This document shows, piece after piece, positions 1-8,882 of a DNA stretch of 30,597 nt; position 1 is the stretch's first letter, and every line of letters starts with the position of its first letter. The translations under genes and the position numbers were made by a program. The stretch is from HyVt-443 sp964544655. GTDB taxonomy: Bacteria > Pseudomonadota > Gammaproteobacteria > Chromatiales > Chromatiaceae. The notes below the pieces were generated by a model. It saw nothing but the letters and a program-made list of their open reading frames with translations. It searched no databases and was not told the origin of the DNA. The DNA lies in the NCBI GenBank assembly GCA_964544655.1, contig CAZJCM010000038.1, positions 1-30,597 on the forward strand. The letters are read 5' to 3'.

Positions 1-70
1 GTTATTAATGATTTAAAGTCCTGATTGCGCCGGCCGAAAACACCGAAGTAGTCTTTAGAGGGTTTCCGTC

Positions 71-580
71 GTGAAATATTTCATCAATTGCCTGAGCGCA
101 CTGCTGCTGTTATGCCTGCCTGTGGCTGGATTTTCGGACCCGGACCTTAGAATTCCCACTGGCACGAACTGGGAGCAGGCAGCAGCAAAGGCCCACCGCA
201 ATGACAGACCCATCATGATTCTGTTCAGCGCCGATGACTGCAGCTACTGTGAGCAGCTGAAAACGGAACTGATCAACCCCATGTTGCAACAGGGTGAGCT
301 TGAAAAGCAGGCACTGGTCCGGGAGTTCAACATCGATCAAGGCGGCAAGGTCACCGATTTTGACGGTGAGCGGATCCGCAGCCGGATATTCGTACAGCGA
401 TACCAGGTCTTCGCCACACCAACCATATTGCTGGTGGACCACCGGGGAACCCCGCTGGTCTCACCGCTGGTCGGCTTCAACGACCCTGACGATTACCGGG
501 AAAGGCTGGAACAGGCACTGGAGAGTGCTCATCACTCCCTGGCCGCCACCGCATCTCCCCATATTGCCGGCAACCACTGA
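71..580 (+). CDS. Exported thioredoxin-fold protein (CSYC active site)
   Basis: A 169-residue protein starting at GTG, chosen because an AGAGGG ribosome binding site lies about 8 bases upstream (57-62) and the signal peptide begins there. Residues 1-20 form a typical signal peptide (Lys2, hydrophobic core, V-A-G before a likely cleavage site), so the mature protein should be periplasmic. Residues about 34-150 look like a thioredoxin fold: a WEQAAAKA helix, the strand PIMILFSADDC, a C57-S-Y-C60 redox pair, and the cis-proline motif A-T-P117-T. This resembles the thioredoxin-like proteins that reduce or shuttle disulfides in the periplasm. The partner is unknown, and SoxW-like or DsbD-coupled roles are only possibilities. 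It is the only rightward gene, convergent with the sulfhydrylase gene 153 bp away. No confident promoter is visible in bases 1-56. Confidence 0.8.
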   Translation: MKYFINCLSALLLLCLPVAGFSDPDLRIPTGTNWEQAAAKAHRNDRPIMILFSADDCSYCEQLKTELINPMLQQGELEKQALVREFNIDQGGKVTDFDGERIRSRIFVQRYQVFATPTILLVDHRGTPLVSPLVGFNDPDDYRERLEQALESAHHSLAATASPHIAGNH

Positions 581-733
581 CTATCGGGTTTCCCCGGGAA
601 AATAGACCGGTATCAATCCCTGGGAGATCGAGCCCGGTCAAACCAGGTTCACCACAACCCTCCAGCTGCCACCAACATTCAGCATACGCTGTGGCCTGGA
701 CACCCATGACGGCCACGGGCAGTCACAACATGC

Positions 734-2011
734 CTACCCCTTTGCTGCAGCCAACGCCTGTTCCAGATCCTCTATGATGTCGTCGATGTGCTCGATGCCA
801 ATGGAGAGGCGAACCATATCTTCAGTCACGCCGGCCTTGGCTGCTTCCTCTGGCGCGAGCTGACGATGAGTGGTGGTAGCCGGGTGGCAGGCCAGGGTCT
901 TTGCATCGCCGATATTGACCAGGCGGACCGCCAGTTGCAAGGCATCGATAAAACGCGCCCCGGCCTCTTTCCCCCCCTTGATACCAAAGGAGAGAATGCT
1001 AGATGCCCTGCCCCCCATATACTTCTGCACCAAGGCATGGTCCGGATGATCCGCCAATCCGGCATAGCGCACCCAGTCCACCTGGTCGTGGCCCGACAGG
1101 TATTCGGCCACCGCCATGGCATTGTCACAGTGGCGGTCCATGCGCACCGGCAGGGTCTCGATACCCTGCAGCACCAGAAAGCTGTTGAAAGGCGAAATAG
1201 CCGCGCCCATATTGCGCAGCGGCACCACCCGGGCACGCCCGATATAGGCGGCCTCGCCCAGGGCCTCGGTGTAGACCACCCCGTGGTAGGAGACATCGGG
1301 CTCATTCAGCCGTCTGAACCGCTCCTTGTGCTCGGCCCAGGGGAATTTTCCGGAGTCCACCAGAATCCCGCCAATGGTGGTACCGTGGCCGCCCATATAT
1401 TTGGTCAGGGCATGGACCACGATATCCGCACCATGTTCAAAGGGACGACAGAGGTAGGGCGTAGGCACGGTATTGTCGACAATCAATGGCACGCCATGGG
1501 CGTGGGCCATATCGGCCAGGGCAGCGATGTCGGCTACGTTGCCCGCCGGGTTGCCGATGGACTCACAGAACACCGCTTTGGTGCGATCATCGATCAGCGC
1601 GGCCAGTGCCTCGATATCACCAGGCGCGGCAAACCGCGCCTCGATGCCCAACTGGGGCAGCGTATGGGCGAACAGATTGTAGGTGCCGCCATAGAGGGTG
1701 GAGGTGGTGACGATATTGTCCCCTGCCTCGCTGATGGTGAAGATCGCATTGGTTATCGCCGCCATGCCTGAGGCGAGAGCAAGAGCGCCGACGCCACCCT
1801 CCATCGCGGCGACCCGTTTCTCCAATACATCGGTGGTCGGATTCATCATCCGGGTGTAGATATTACCCGCCACTTTCAGATCGAACAGATCTGCCCCATG
1901 CTGGGTATCGTCGAATGCATAAGAAGTGGTCTGATAGATGGGTACTGCGACGGCCTTGGTGGTTGGATCGGGCTCAAAGCCACCATGCACGGCAATGGTC
2001 TCAATCTTCAT
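734..2011 (-). CDS. metY: O-acetylhomoserine sulfhydrylase (PLP enzyme)
   Basis: A 425-residue Cys/Met-metabolism PLP enzyme, full length for the O-acetylhomoserine aminocarboxypropyltransferase branch (about 425-435 residues, longer than MetB or MetC). It would make homocysteine directly from O-acetylhomoserine and sulfide in the cytoplasm. Visible motifs are N-I-Y52-T-R54 (phosphate contact from the neighbouring subunit), S81-G-M83, the cofactor aspartate in V-D179-N, and the PLP lysine in HALTK204YMGGHG. The ATG at 2011 is preceded by an AAAGAGGAG ribosome binding site (2019-2027). It follows the PhnA-family gene by 135 bp on the same strand, a spacer carrying a small inverted repeat but no SAM riboswitch that I can recognise. 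Assignment to MetY rather than O-succinylhomoserine sulfhydrylase (MetZ) rests on length and on general similarity to MetY. Confidence 0.93.
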   Translation of the reverse strand: MKIETIAVHGGFEPDPTTKAVAVPIYQTTSYAFDDTQHGADLFDLKVAGNIYTRMMNPTTDVLEKRVAAMEGGVGALALASGMAAITNAIFTISEAGDNIVTTSTLYGGTYNLFAHTLPQLGIEARFAAPGDIEALAALIDDRTKAVFCESIGNPAGNVADIAALADMAHAHGVPLIVDNTVPTPYLCRPFEHGADIVVHALTKYMGGHGTTIGGILVDSGKFPWAEHKERFRRLNEPDVSYHGVVYTEALGEAAYIGRARVVPLRNMGAAISPFNSFLVLQGIETLPVRMDRHCDNAMAVAEYLSGHDQVDWVRYAGLADHPDHALVQKYMGGRASSILSFGIKGGKEAGARFIDALQLAVRLVNIGDAKTLACHPATTTHRQLAPEEAAKAGVTEDMVRLSIGIEHIDDIIEDLEQALAAAKG

Positions 2012-2048
2012 AGGGAATCTCCTCTTTATGTTTTCTTTTTCTAATCAA

Positions 2049-2062
2049 ATTGCCTGGGCAAT
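2049..2062. promoter_or_regulatory. Inverted repeat upstream of metY (possible operator)
   Basis: ATTGCC-TG-GGCAAT is a perfect 6-bp inverted repeat with a 2-bp spacer, about 38 bp upstream of the metY start. It has the size and symmetry of a dimeric repressor site, but no regulator is known and it could be chance. No T-run follows on either strand that would make it a terminator. Confidence 0.25.
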
Positions 2063-2146
2063 GCTAACCTCCCGCCCCGTTCCCTGTCGACGAAAATCAC
2101 CAATAAAGGCAACGGCATTCCAAGGCGCCATGATCAACAACAGAGG

Positions 2147-2728
2147 TCAGTTCGATTTCTTCACGAACTTCGTCAAGATGACGATCTGCTGACCATTGAC
2201 GCGACCCTCGATCTGCTCTGGGTTGTCGGCGACCAGTGAGATGCCCCGTACTGCCGTGCCACGCTTGGCCGTGAAGCCGGCCCCCTTCACGTTCAGGTCT
2301 TTGGTCAGGGTCACCGTATCGCCCGTAGCCAGCTGTGTGCCGTTGCAATCGAGATGTTTGATCACATCCTCGCCACTACCCCCTTCACCCGCCGCCTGGG
2401 CCCAAGCCAGGGTCTCATCATCCAGATAGAGCATATCGAGCAGCTCCAGGGGCCAGCCCTGATCACTCAGGCGCGTCAGCATGCGCCAGGCCATCACCTG
2501 TACCGCGGGCACCTGACTCCACATGCTGTCATTGAGGCAGCGCCAGTGATTGGCATCCGTTTTTTCCGGCGTCTCTATCTGTTCACGGCAAGTCGGACAA
2601 ATCAGCACACACTGATCAGCATCACCATTCGAATCCGGTGGTATCTCATAGACCCCAAGATCTTCCGGGGCACCACACAATTCACACTTCGATTCACTAC
2701 GGCCACGTAATGCCTGTTCTATATCCAT
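2147..2728 (-). CDS. phnA: PhnA-family zinc-ribbon protein
   Basis: A 193-residue protein. The C-terminal part (about residues 125-193, from DCNGTQLATGDTVTLTKDL onward) matches the PhnA/YjdM domain, a small SH3-like domain with the V-K-G-A and R-G-T-x-V-R-G elements. The N-terminal half holds cysteine pairs C15-x2-C18 and C44-x2-C47 plus C40 and C64, consistent with a zinc ribbon. It is longer than E. coli YjdM (about 110 residues) because of an extra helical middle segment (about 60-120). Despite the name, this family is not the phosphonoacetate hydrolase, and its biochemical role is unclear. No other phosphonate gene is in the window. The start is supported by an AAGGAA site at 2739-2744. 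It lies downstream of the initiator tRNA terminator, so it probably has a separate promoter, which I could not identify. Confidence 0.85.
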   Translation of the reverse strand: MDIEQALRGRSESKCELCGAPEDLGVYEIPPDSNGDADQCVLICPTCREQIETPEKTDANHWRCLNDSMWSQVPAVQVMAWRMLTRLSDQGWPLELLDMLYLDDETLAWAQAAGEGGSGEDVIKHLDCNGTQLATGDTVTLTKDLNVKGAGFTAKRGTAVRGISLVADNPEQIEGRVNGQQIVILTKFVKKSN

Positions 2729-2765
2729 GATTGATTCGTTCCTTCTCTTGCGGAAAGACGGCCAT

Positions 2766-2803
2766 AAAAAAACTCAACCACCGAACAAGTGATTGAGTTT
2801 TTT
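2766..2803 (-). terminator. Rho-independent terminator after tRNA-fMet
   Basis: An inverted repeat with arms AACTCAA (plus flanking A/T runs) at 2766-2777 and 2793-2803. Read on the minus strand it gives a stem of about 15 pairs extended by CAC/GTG around a short loop, followed by a run of T. It starts about five bases past the CCA end of the tRNA. The A/T symmetry means it might also work in the other direction, but nothing converges on it. Confidence 0.85.
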
Positions 2804-2807
2804 GATT

Positions 2808-2884
<77 letters not shown>

Positions 2885-2897
2885 TCTGTGGGAGCGA

Positions 2898-2926
2898 ATA
2901 ATACAGATGCACCGGGGTCTTGGCAA
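2898..2926 (-). promoter_or_regulatory. Sigma70-type promoter for tRNA-fMet
   Basis: On the minus strand, TTGCCA (2921-2926) and TATTAT (2898-2903) are separated by exactly 17 bp, each matching five of six consensus bases. The tRNA begins 13 bases beyond the -10. The intervening TCGCTCCC is GC-rich, as in stringently controlled stable-RNA promoters, although that regulation is inferred. A 5-bp GGGGT/ACCCC hairpin overlaps the -35 but has no T-run. Confidence 0.75.
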
Positions 2927-2946
2927 CCCCCTATTCAAAGAAAAAT

Positions 2947-4386
2947 TCATCCTGCGATAGCGGCAGCGCAGATCGACATCAACGCCGCAGGGAACATGCC
3001 CAACAGAATCATCAACAGGCCATTTACACTGAGGGCGATCCGGGTATCGATGCCGGCCTGCAGCGGCTCTTCGGTCTCCGGCTTATCGAAGTACATCAGC
3101 TTGACGATACGCAGGTAGTAATAGGCGCCAATGATGGAGAAGAAGACCCCAACCAGTGCCAGCCAGGTCATGTCGATGCTGATCACCGCCTCCAGCACGA
3201 ACAGCTTGGCGAAGAAACCTACCGTGGGTGGGACGCCGGCCATGGAGAACATCAGCAGCAGCATCATGGCGGCAAACCAGGGGCTGCGCTCATGCAGGCC
3301 CTTGTAGTCCTCCAGCCGCTCCGCCTCAAAGCCCTTGCGACTAAGCAGAATGACCACGCCGAATCCACCCAGGGACATCAGGGCGTAGACGATGCTGTAG
3401 AACATGGCCGCCGTATAACCCGCCTTGGTCCCGGCCAGGATGCCGAGCAGAATGAAGCCGACATGGGAGATGGTGGAATAGGCAAGCATGCGCTTGATAT
3501 TGGCCTGGGCGATGGCAACGACGTTGCCCAGCGCCATGGAGAGCACTGCCAGGATCACCAGCATCCCCTGCCAGTCGGCATGCAGATGCCCCATGCCATC
3601 GACCAGCATGCGCATGGCCAGGGCGAAGGCGGCAATCTTCGGGGCGCTGCCGATAAACAAAGTAACTGCGGTTGGGGCGCCATGATAGACGTCAGGCACC
3701 CACATATGGAAGGGTACGGCGCCAAACTTGAAGGCCAGTCCAATGACCAGGAACACCAGTCCGAACACCAGCACCATGTCGTTGCCACTGCCCTGGGACA
3801 GCGCCTGACTCACGGCCGGGAATTCGATGGAGCCGGTGGCGCCATAGATCATGGAGATGCCATACAGCAGCATGCCGGATGCCAGCGCACCCAGAACGAA
3901 ATACTTCATTGCCGCCTCAGAACCCGCCACCGCATCACGATCGAAAGCGACCAGTGCATACATGGAGAGCGCGAGCAATTCCAGACCTAAATAGACGGTC
4001 AGGAAGCTGTTTGCAGAGACCATCACCAACATGCCCAGCACTGCGAACATGCCAAGCACATAGAACTCGCCCTTGAACAAGCCACGCTGATCCAGGTAGT
4101 CCTTGGCATAGAGGAAGGCAGTGGCGCTGACGACCAGGATCGAGGCCTTCAATACGTCACCCATGGCATCGCGCACCACGCTGCCATCGAAAGCGACTAC
4201 CGGTTCAGTAGCAGCGGTCATAAACACCACGCCGATGGTCAGCAACAGACTGATCTGGGCCATACCGTAACTGATGATCCGCTGCTCCTGCTCGAGGAAG
4301 AGGTCCGTCACCAGGACCACACAGGTCATGGTCAGGAGAAAGAGCTCAGGCAGGACCGGTACCAGGCTGGAGAGTTCAAATTGCAT
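2947..4386 (-). CDS. nuoN: NADH-quinone oxidoreductase subunit N
   Basis: A 479-residue, strongly hydrophobic antiporter-like subunit of complex I with about 14 predicted membrane spans, one of three Mrp-type proton-channel subunits in the membrane arm. Recognisable segments are the MYALVAFDRD helix near residue 144, the KFGAVPFHMWVPDVYHGAP region (about 218-236) and the KRMLAYSTISHVGFILLG half-channel helix (about 299-316), carrying the lysines expected in the proton path. It is the last gene of the nuo operon, 32 bp after nuoM. Its ribosome binding site is poor (GGTAAG). No clear terminator separates it from the initiator tRNA promoter 62 bp downstream. Confidence 0.97.
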   Translation of the reverse strand: MQFELSSLVPVLPELFLLTMTCVVLVTDLFLEQEQRIISYGMAQISLLLTIGVVFMTAATEPVVAFDGSVVRDAMGDVLKASILVVSATAFLYAKDYLDQRGLFKGEFYVLGMFAVLGMLVMVSANSFLTVYLGLELLALSMYALVAFDRDAVAGSEAAMKYFVLGALASGMLLYGISMIYGATGSIEFPAVSQALSQGSGNDMVLVFGLVFLVIGLAFKFGAVPFHMWVPDVYHGAPTAVTLFIGSAPKIAAFALAMRMLVDGMGHLHADWQGMLVILAVLSMALGNVVAIAQANIKRMLAYSTISHVGFILLGILAGTKAGYTAAMFYSIVYALMSLGGFGVVILLSRKGFEAERLEDYKGLHERSPWFAAMMLLLMFSMAGVPPTVGFFAKLFVLEAVISIDMTWLALVGVFFSIIGAYYYLRIVKLMYFDKPETEEPLQAGIDTRIALSVNGLLMILLGMFPAALMSICAAAIAG

Positions 4387-4418
4387 GGATGCTTACCAAT
4401 TCCGTATTTCTATCCGGA

Positions 4419-5933
4419 TCAAAGTTTGGACGCCGCGATGTGCTGCAGCAGGTTGGTGATGGATGCATCCATCACCTCCACCAACGGGGCGGGCCAGAGA
4501 CCGAGGATCAGCACCGCCAGGGCCAACGAGCCGAGAATCAGGAACTCGCGCTTGCTGATATCCTGCAGGGCCGCAACCTTGTCGTTGACCACAGCGCCAA
4601 AGATCACCCGCTTCACCATCCACAGGGTATAACCGGCACCAATGATCAAGGTGGTGGCGGCAAGGAAGGCGAACCAGAAGTCGGCCCTGAAGCTGGCCAG
4701 GATCACCATGAACTCACCGACGAAGCCGGAAGTGCCTGGCAACCCGGCATTGGCCATGGCGAAAAAGACCATGAAGCCGGCGAAAATGGGCATGGTATGG
4801 ACCACCCCACCGTAGTCGGCGATCTGGCGACTGTGCATGCGATCATAGAGGACGCCGACGCAGAGGAACATGGCGGCCGAGATGAAACCATGGGAGACCA
4901 TCTGCACCATACCGCCTTCCATACCGAGGGAGGCGCCACTGCTCACCTCCGGGTTGGCCGCGATCATGAACACGATGAAGAAGCCCAGGGTGACGAAACC
5001 CATATGAGCAATCGACGAATAGGCGATCAGCTTCTTCATGTCCTGCTGCACCAGGGCGACGAAGCCGATGTAGACCACCGCGATCAGGGACATGGTGATG
5101 ATCAGCCAGTCCAGCTCATGGCTGGCATCGGGCGTGATGGGCAGGCTGAAGCGCAGGAAACCGTAGCCGCCAATCTTCAGCATGATGGCGGCCAGGATGA
5201 CGGAGCCACCGGTAGGCGCCTCGACATGCGCATCAGGCAACCAGGTGTGGACCGGCCACATGGGCACCTTCACCGCGAAGGCGAGCAGGAAGGCGATGAA
5301 GATCAGGATCTGCTCGGTCAGATCCAGTTTCAGTCCATGAAAACCGAGAATCTCGAAGCTGCCGGACTGGAAATACATGTAGATCAGGGCGACCAGCATG
5401 AACACCGAGCCGAAGAAGGTGTAGAGAAAGAACTTGATGGTTGCATAGACCCGGTTGGGGCCACCCCAGATACCGATGATCAGGAACATCGGGATCAGCA
5501 TCGCCTCCCAGTAGACATAGAACAGCATGGCGTCGAGGGCGGAGAAGACGCCGATCATCACCCCCTCCATGATCAGGAAGGCGGCCATGTAACTGGCGGG
5601 CTTGTACTGAATCACCTCCCAGCCGGCGATAATCACGAACACGGTGATGAAGGTAGTGAGGATGATCAGGGGCATGGAGATACCATCCACCCCCAGGTGG
5701 TACTCGATGTTGAAGCTGGGTATCCAGCTGGCCCGCTCCACGAACTGCATATCCGCAGTGCCTGGATCAAAGCCAAACCAGAGTGGCAGGCTCATGAAAA
5801 AGGTCAGGAGCGCAACGATGAGAGCCGTCCAGCGGGTGGCATTGGCGGCCTGGTTACCGCTGGCGAGCACCAGCAGACCACCGATGATGGGCAGCCAGAT
5901 GGTGAAGCTGAGAATGGGCAAGTCTGCGAACAT
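4419..5933 (-). CDS. nuoM: NADH-quinone oxidoreductase subunit M
   Basis: A 504-residue membrane subunit of the complex I proton-pumping arm, normal length. The conserved glutamate in Y-W-E143-A-M-L-I-P-M corresponds to the essential Glu144 of E. coli NuoM. Also visible are the KVPMWPVHTWLPDAHVEAPT segment (about 227-246) and the MKKLIAYSSIAHMGFVTLG half-channel helix (about 284-302). Upstream, AAGAAGGTAGGA overlaps the nuoL stop codon and serves as ribosome binding site, with 18 bp between the two genes, so the pair is probably translationally coupled. Confidence 0.98.
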   Translation of the reverse strand: MFADLPILSFTIWLPIIGGLLVLASGNQAANATRWTALIVALLTFFMSLPLWFGFDPGTADMQFVERASWIPSFNIEYHLGVDGISMPLIILTTFITVFVIIAGWEVIQYKPASYMAAFLIMEGVMIGVFSALDAMLFYVYWEAMLIPMFLIIGIWGGPNRVYATIKFFLYTFFGSVFMLVALIYMYFQSGSFEILGFHGLKLDLTEQILIFIAFLLAFAVKVPMWPVHTWLPDAHVEAPTGGSVILAAIMLKIGGYGFLRFSLPITPDASHELDWLIITMSLIAVVYIGFVALVQQDMKKLIAYSSIAHMGFVTLGFFIVFMIAANPEVSSGASLGMEGGMVQMVSHGFISAAMFLCVGVLYDRMHSRQIADYGGVVHTMPIFAGFMVFFAMANAGLPGTSGFVGEFMVILASFRADFWFAFLAATTLIIGAGYTLWMVKRVIFGAVVNDKVAALQDISKREFLILGSLALAVLILGLWPAPLVEVMDASITNLLQHIAASKL

Positions 5934-5951
5934 GCGTAGCGTCCTACCTTC

Positions 5952-7946
5952 TTAAACGATCACGAACCAGGTCAGCAACACGAGCAGACCCAGGATCATG
6001 GCAATGGCGTAGTGGAACAGGTAACCGGTCTGGATGGTGCGGACATAATCCGCGATCCGGCCCACGGTACGGGCGGAACCGTTGATGATGACCCCATCGA
6101 TGACGAAGCGGTCACCCAGGTTCCAGAACAGTTTACCGATGCCACGGCTGCCGCCGGCAAACAGGAACTGATACAGCTCATCGAACCAGTACTTCTTGTC
6201 CAGCACCAGATAGACCAGGTCGAAGCGGGTCTTGATATCGTGGGCGATGGAGGGTTTCTTCATGTAGATGAACCAGGCGGTGAACAGGCCTGCCATGGCG
6301 AGGAAGAACGGCAGTCCGGAGATGCCATGCACCATAAAGCCCCAGGCGCCGTGAAAATCCTCGCCGATGGTGGCCAGAACGGCGTGTTCCGGCGCCACGA
6401 AGAGCACACCATTGAACCAGTCACCGAACAGCATGTCGCCAATGGTCAGATAGCCGATACCGATGGAAGGAATGGCCAGCAGCACCAGTGGCAGGGTCAC
6501 AACCCGTGGCGACTCCTTGAGGTGGGCCTTGGCATGGCTGTCACGGGGCCCCTCGCCATGAAACACCAGGAAGAACATGCGGAAGCTGTAGAGGGCGGTA
6601 ACGAAGACACCGGCCACTACCATCAGGTAGGCGTAACCGGCACCGGCCACTTCCGAGTGGTGCACCGCCTCGATGATGGCGTCCTTGGAGAAGAAACCGG
6701 AAAAACCGGGGAAGCCGATCAGGGCCAGGGAACCGATGAGGGAGGTCCAATAGGTCCAGGGCATGTACTTGCGGATGCCACCCATGTTGCGGATGTCCTG
6801 ATCGTGATGCATGCCGATGATCACCGAGCCGGCGGCGAGGAACAGCAGCGCCTTGAAGAAGGCGTGGGTCATCAGGTGAAAGATGCCGGCGGCATAGGCA
6901 GAGGCACCCAGGGCGACCATCATGTAGCCCAGCTGCGACAGAGTGGAATAGGCCACCACCCGCTTGATGTCGTTCTGCACGATACCGATCAGCCCCATGA
7001 AGAAGGCGGTGGTGGCGCCAATCACCAGCACGAAGCTCAGCGCCGTCTCCGACAGCTCATAGATGGGCGACATGCGGGCCACCATGAAGATACCGGCGGT
7101 GACCATGGTGGCGGCGTGGATCAGGGCGGAGATGGGCGTCGGGCCCTCCATGGAGTCGGGCAGCCAGACATGCAGCGGCACTTGGGCGGACTTGCCCATG
7201 GCGCCGATGAACAACAGGATGCCGATCACCGACATCAGGGACCAGCTGCTGTCGCCCCAAATCTGGATCTGGGCATCAGCCAGACCGGGCGCCCGTGCGA
7301 ACACCTCGGCATAGTCCAGGCTGCCGGCATACATGGCTACCGCGGCAATGCCGAGAATGAAACCGAAATCCCCCACCCGGTTGACCAGGAACGCCTTCAG
7401 GTTGGCGAAGACGGCGGTGGGACGCACTGACCAGAAGCCGATCAGCAGGTAGGAGACCAGACCCACCGCCTCCCAGCCGAAGAACAGTTGCATGAAGTTG
7501 TTGGCCATCACCAGCATCAGCATGGAGAAGGTGAACAGGGAGATATAGCTGAAGAAACGCTGGTAGCTGTTGCGCCCGGCCAGGCTGTTGTCTGGCCAGT
7601 TTTCCTCGTCGTGGGCCATGTAGCCGATGGTGTAGATATGGACACAGAAGGAGACGAAGGTAACCACGCTGATCATCACCGCGGTGAGCTGATCCACCAG
7701 GAAGCCCACCTCCATGCGCAGACCGTCGCTGACCATCCAGGTGTAGACCGTGGCGTTGTACACCTCGGTCCGGCCGGTGATGAACTGGCTGAGGACGTAG
7801 AGCGACAACAGGGTGGAGATACCAACCCCTGCCGTGGCCACCCAATGGGCCCCCGCCCGGCCGATTCGGCCGCCAAAGAAACCGGCCACGACGGCACCGA
7901 AGAGGGGGGCCAGGACGAGTGTCAGATAGATCTTTTCCATTGGCAT
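5952..7946 (-). CDS. nuoL: NADH-quinone oxidoreductase subunit L
   Basis: A 664-residue protein, the largest antiporter-like subunit, with about 16 membrane spans. Its C-terminus contains the long amphipathic lateral helix that runs along the membrane arm, followed by a final hydrophobic segment (residues about 640-664). Conserved features are F-F-G-W-E159-A-V-G-L-V-S-Y, the SAQVPLHVWLPDSMEGPTP segment (about 242-260) and the DIKRVVAYSTLSQLGYMMVA half-channel helix. The start is uncertain between M1 (7946) and M3 (7940), as neither has a good ribosome binding site. I kept the first because it leaves 13 bp after nuoK. Confidence 0.98.
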   Translation of the reverse strand: MPMEKIYLTLVLAPLFGAVVAGFFGGRIGRAGAHWVATAGVGISTLLSLYVLSQFITGRTEVYNATVYTWMVSDGLRMEVGFLVDQLTAVMISVVTFVSFCVHIYTIGYMAHDEENWPDNSLAGRNSYQRFFSYISLFTFSMLMLVMANNFMQLFFGWEAVGLVSYLLIGFWSVRPTAVFANLKAFLVNRVGDFGFILGIAAVAMYAGSLDYAEVFARAPGLADAQIQIWGDSSWSLMSVIGILLFIGAMGKSAQVPLHVWLPDSMEGPTPISALIHAATMVTAGIFMVARMSPIYELSETALSFVLVIGATTAFFMGLIGIVQNDIKRVVAYSTLSQLGYMMVALGASAYAAGIFHLMTHAFFKALLFLAAGSVIIGMHHDQDIRNMGGIRKYMPWTYWTSLIGSLALIGFPGFSGFFSKDAIIEAVHHSEVAGAGYAYLMVVAGVFVTALYSFRMFFLVFHGEGPRDSHAKAHLKESPRVVTLPLVLLAIPSIGIGYLTIGDMLFGDWFNGVLFVAPEHAVLATIGEDFHGAWGFMVHGISGLPFFLAMAGLFTAWFIYMKKPSIAHDIKTRFDLVYLVLDKKYWFDELYQFLFAGGSRGIGKLFWNLGDRFVIDGVIINGSARTVGRIADYVRTIQTGYLFHYAIAMILGLLVLLTWFVIV

Positions 7947-7959
7947 AGTTTCGCGTCTG

Positions 7960-8265
7960 CTAGCCCTTCAGGGCATCCAGGTCTTCCACGTTGATGCTGC
8001 GCCGGTTACGGAACAGGACCACCAGGATGGCCAGGCCGATGGCGGCCTCGGCCGCCGCCACGGTGAGGATGAAGAAAACGAATACCTGCCCCACCGTATC
8101 ACCGTGAAAGTGGGAGAAGGCGATAAAGTTCATATTGACCGCCAGTAGCATCAGCTCCACGCACATCAGCAGGATGATCACGTTCTTCCGGTTGAGGAAT
8201 ATCCCGGCCACGCTGAGAGAGAAGAGTACCGCGCCGAGCATGAGGAATTCGGTGAGCGTAATCAT
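7960..8265 (-). CDS. nuoK: NADH-quinone oxidoreductase subunit K
   Basis: A 101-residue subunit with three membrane helices, the exact family length. The two buried glutamates needed for proton transfer are visible as E37 (in C-V-E-L-M-L) and E73 (in A-A-A-E-A-A), matching E36 and E72 of E. coli NuoK. The start overlaps the nuoJ stop in an ATGA arrangement (8262-8265), so translation is likely coupled to nuoJ. Confidence 0.98.
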   Translation of the reverse strand: MITLTEFLMLGAVLFSLSVAGIFLNRKNVIILLMCVELMLLAVNMNFIAFSHFHGDTVGQVFVFFILTVAAAEAAIGLAILVVLFRNRRSINVEDLDALKG

Positions 8266-8864
8266 TTCTCCGCCTCCATCTTGACCACCCGGATACGGTC
8301 GGGGCCCTTCTTGATTTTCACCTGCTTGCCAGGATCCTGGTACTTCGTCTCCGGCCGCTTACGCAGGGTGAGGCCTATAGCGGCGATGATCGCCACCAGC
8401 AGGATCACTGCGGCCAGTTCGAACGGGTACATATAGGTGGTGTAGAGCACCGAACCCAGTTCGGCCGTGTTGTTGTAATCTGCCCCATGGGCCACCGGTC
8501 CGGCCATCTGCTCGACGGAAAAATCGCCGGAGCCGATCACCAGGAAGATCTCCAGCGCCATGGCTGCCGCCACCAGCAGCGCCAACGGCATGTTCCTGAC
8601 GAAGCCGGCGCGCATGGTCGCGACGTCGATATCCAGCATCATCACCACGAACAGGAACAGCACCATCACCGCGCCCACGTAGACCAGCACCAGGACGATG
8701 GCGAGGAACTCGGCCTCTGCCAACAGCCAGATCCCGGCGCTGGTAAAAAAGGCGAGCACCAGAAACAGGGCCGAGTGCACCGGATTGCGGCGGGTGATCA
8801 CCATCGTGGCGGCGAATACCAGGATGGCCGCGAAGATGTAAAAGACGAACCTTTCGAATGTCAT
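8262..8864 (-). CDS. nuoJ: NADH-quinone oxidoreductase subunit J
   Basis: A 200-residue membrane subunit with five predicted helices followed by a charged, lysine-rich C-terminal tail (residues about 165-200). The third-helix signature AIVLVLVYVGAVMVLFLFVV is clear. This helix carries the pi-bulge region that rearranges during turnover in known complex I structures. A CAGGAA ribosome binding site precedes the ATG at 8864 at normal spacing. It follows nuoI by 18 bp and overlaps nuoK by 4 bp. Confidence 0.97.
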   Translation of the reverse strand: MTFERFVFYIFAAILVFAATMVITRRNPVHSALFLVLAFFTSAGIWLLAEAEFLAIVLVLVYVGAVMVLFLFVVMMLDIDVATMRAGFVRNMPLALLVAAAMALEIFLVIGSGDFSVEQMAGPVAHGADYNNTAELGSVLYTTYMYPFELAAVILLVAIIAAIGLTLRKRPETKYQDPGKQVKIKKGPDRIRVVKMEAEK

Positions 8865-8882
8865 CGGTCGTTCCTGATAGGG

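Noticed and set aside
605..639. Inverted repeat GACCGG...CCGGTC between the convergent genes, as a terminator
   Set aside because: The loop is 23 nt and there is no T-run on either strand, so it is not convincing.
2012..2146. A SAM or other riboswitch upstream of metY
   Set aside because: The 135-bp spacer shows no conserved multi-helix pattern, only the 14-bp inverted repeat.
2914..2930. GGGGT/ACCCC hairpin after nuoN as the nuo operon terminator
   Set aside because: Only 5 bp of stem with no T-run, and it overlaps the -35 box of the tRNA promoter.
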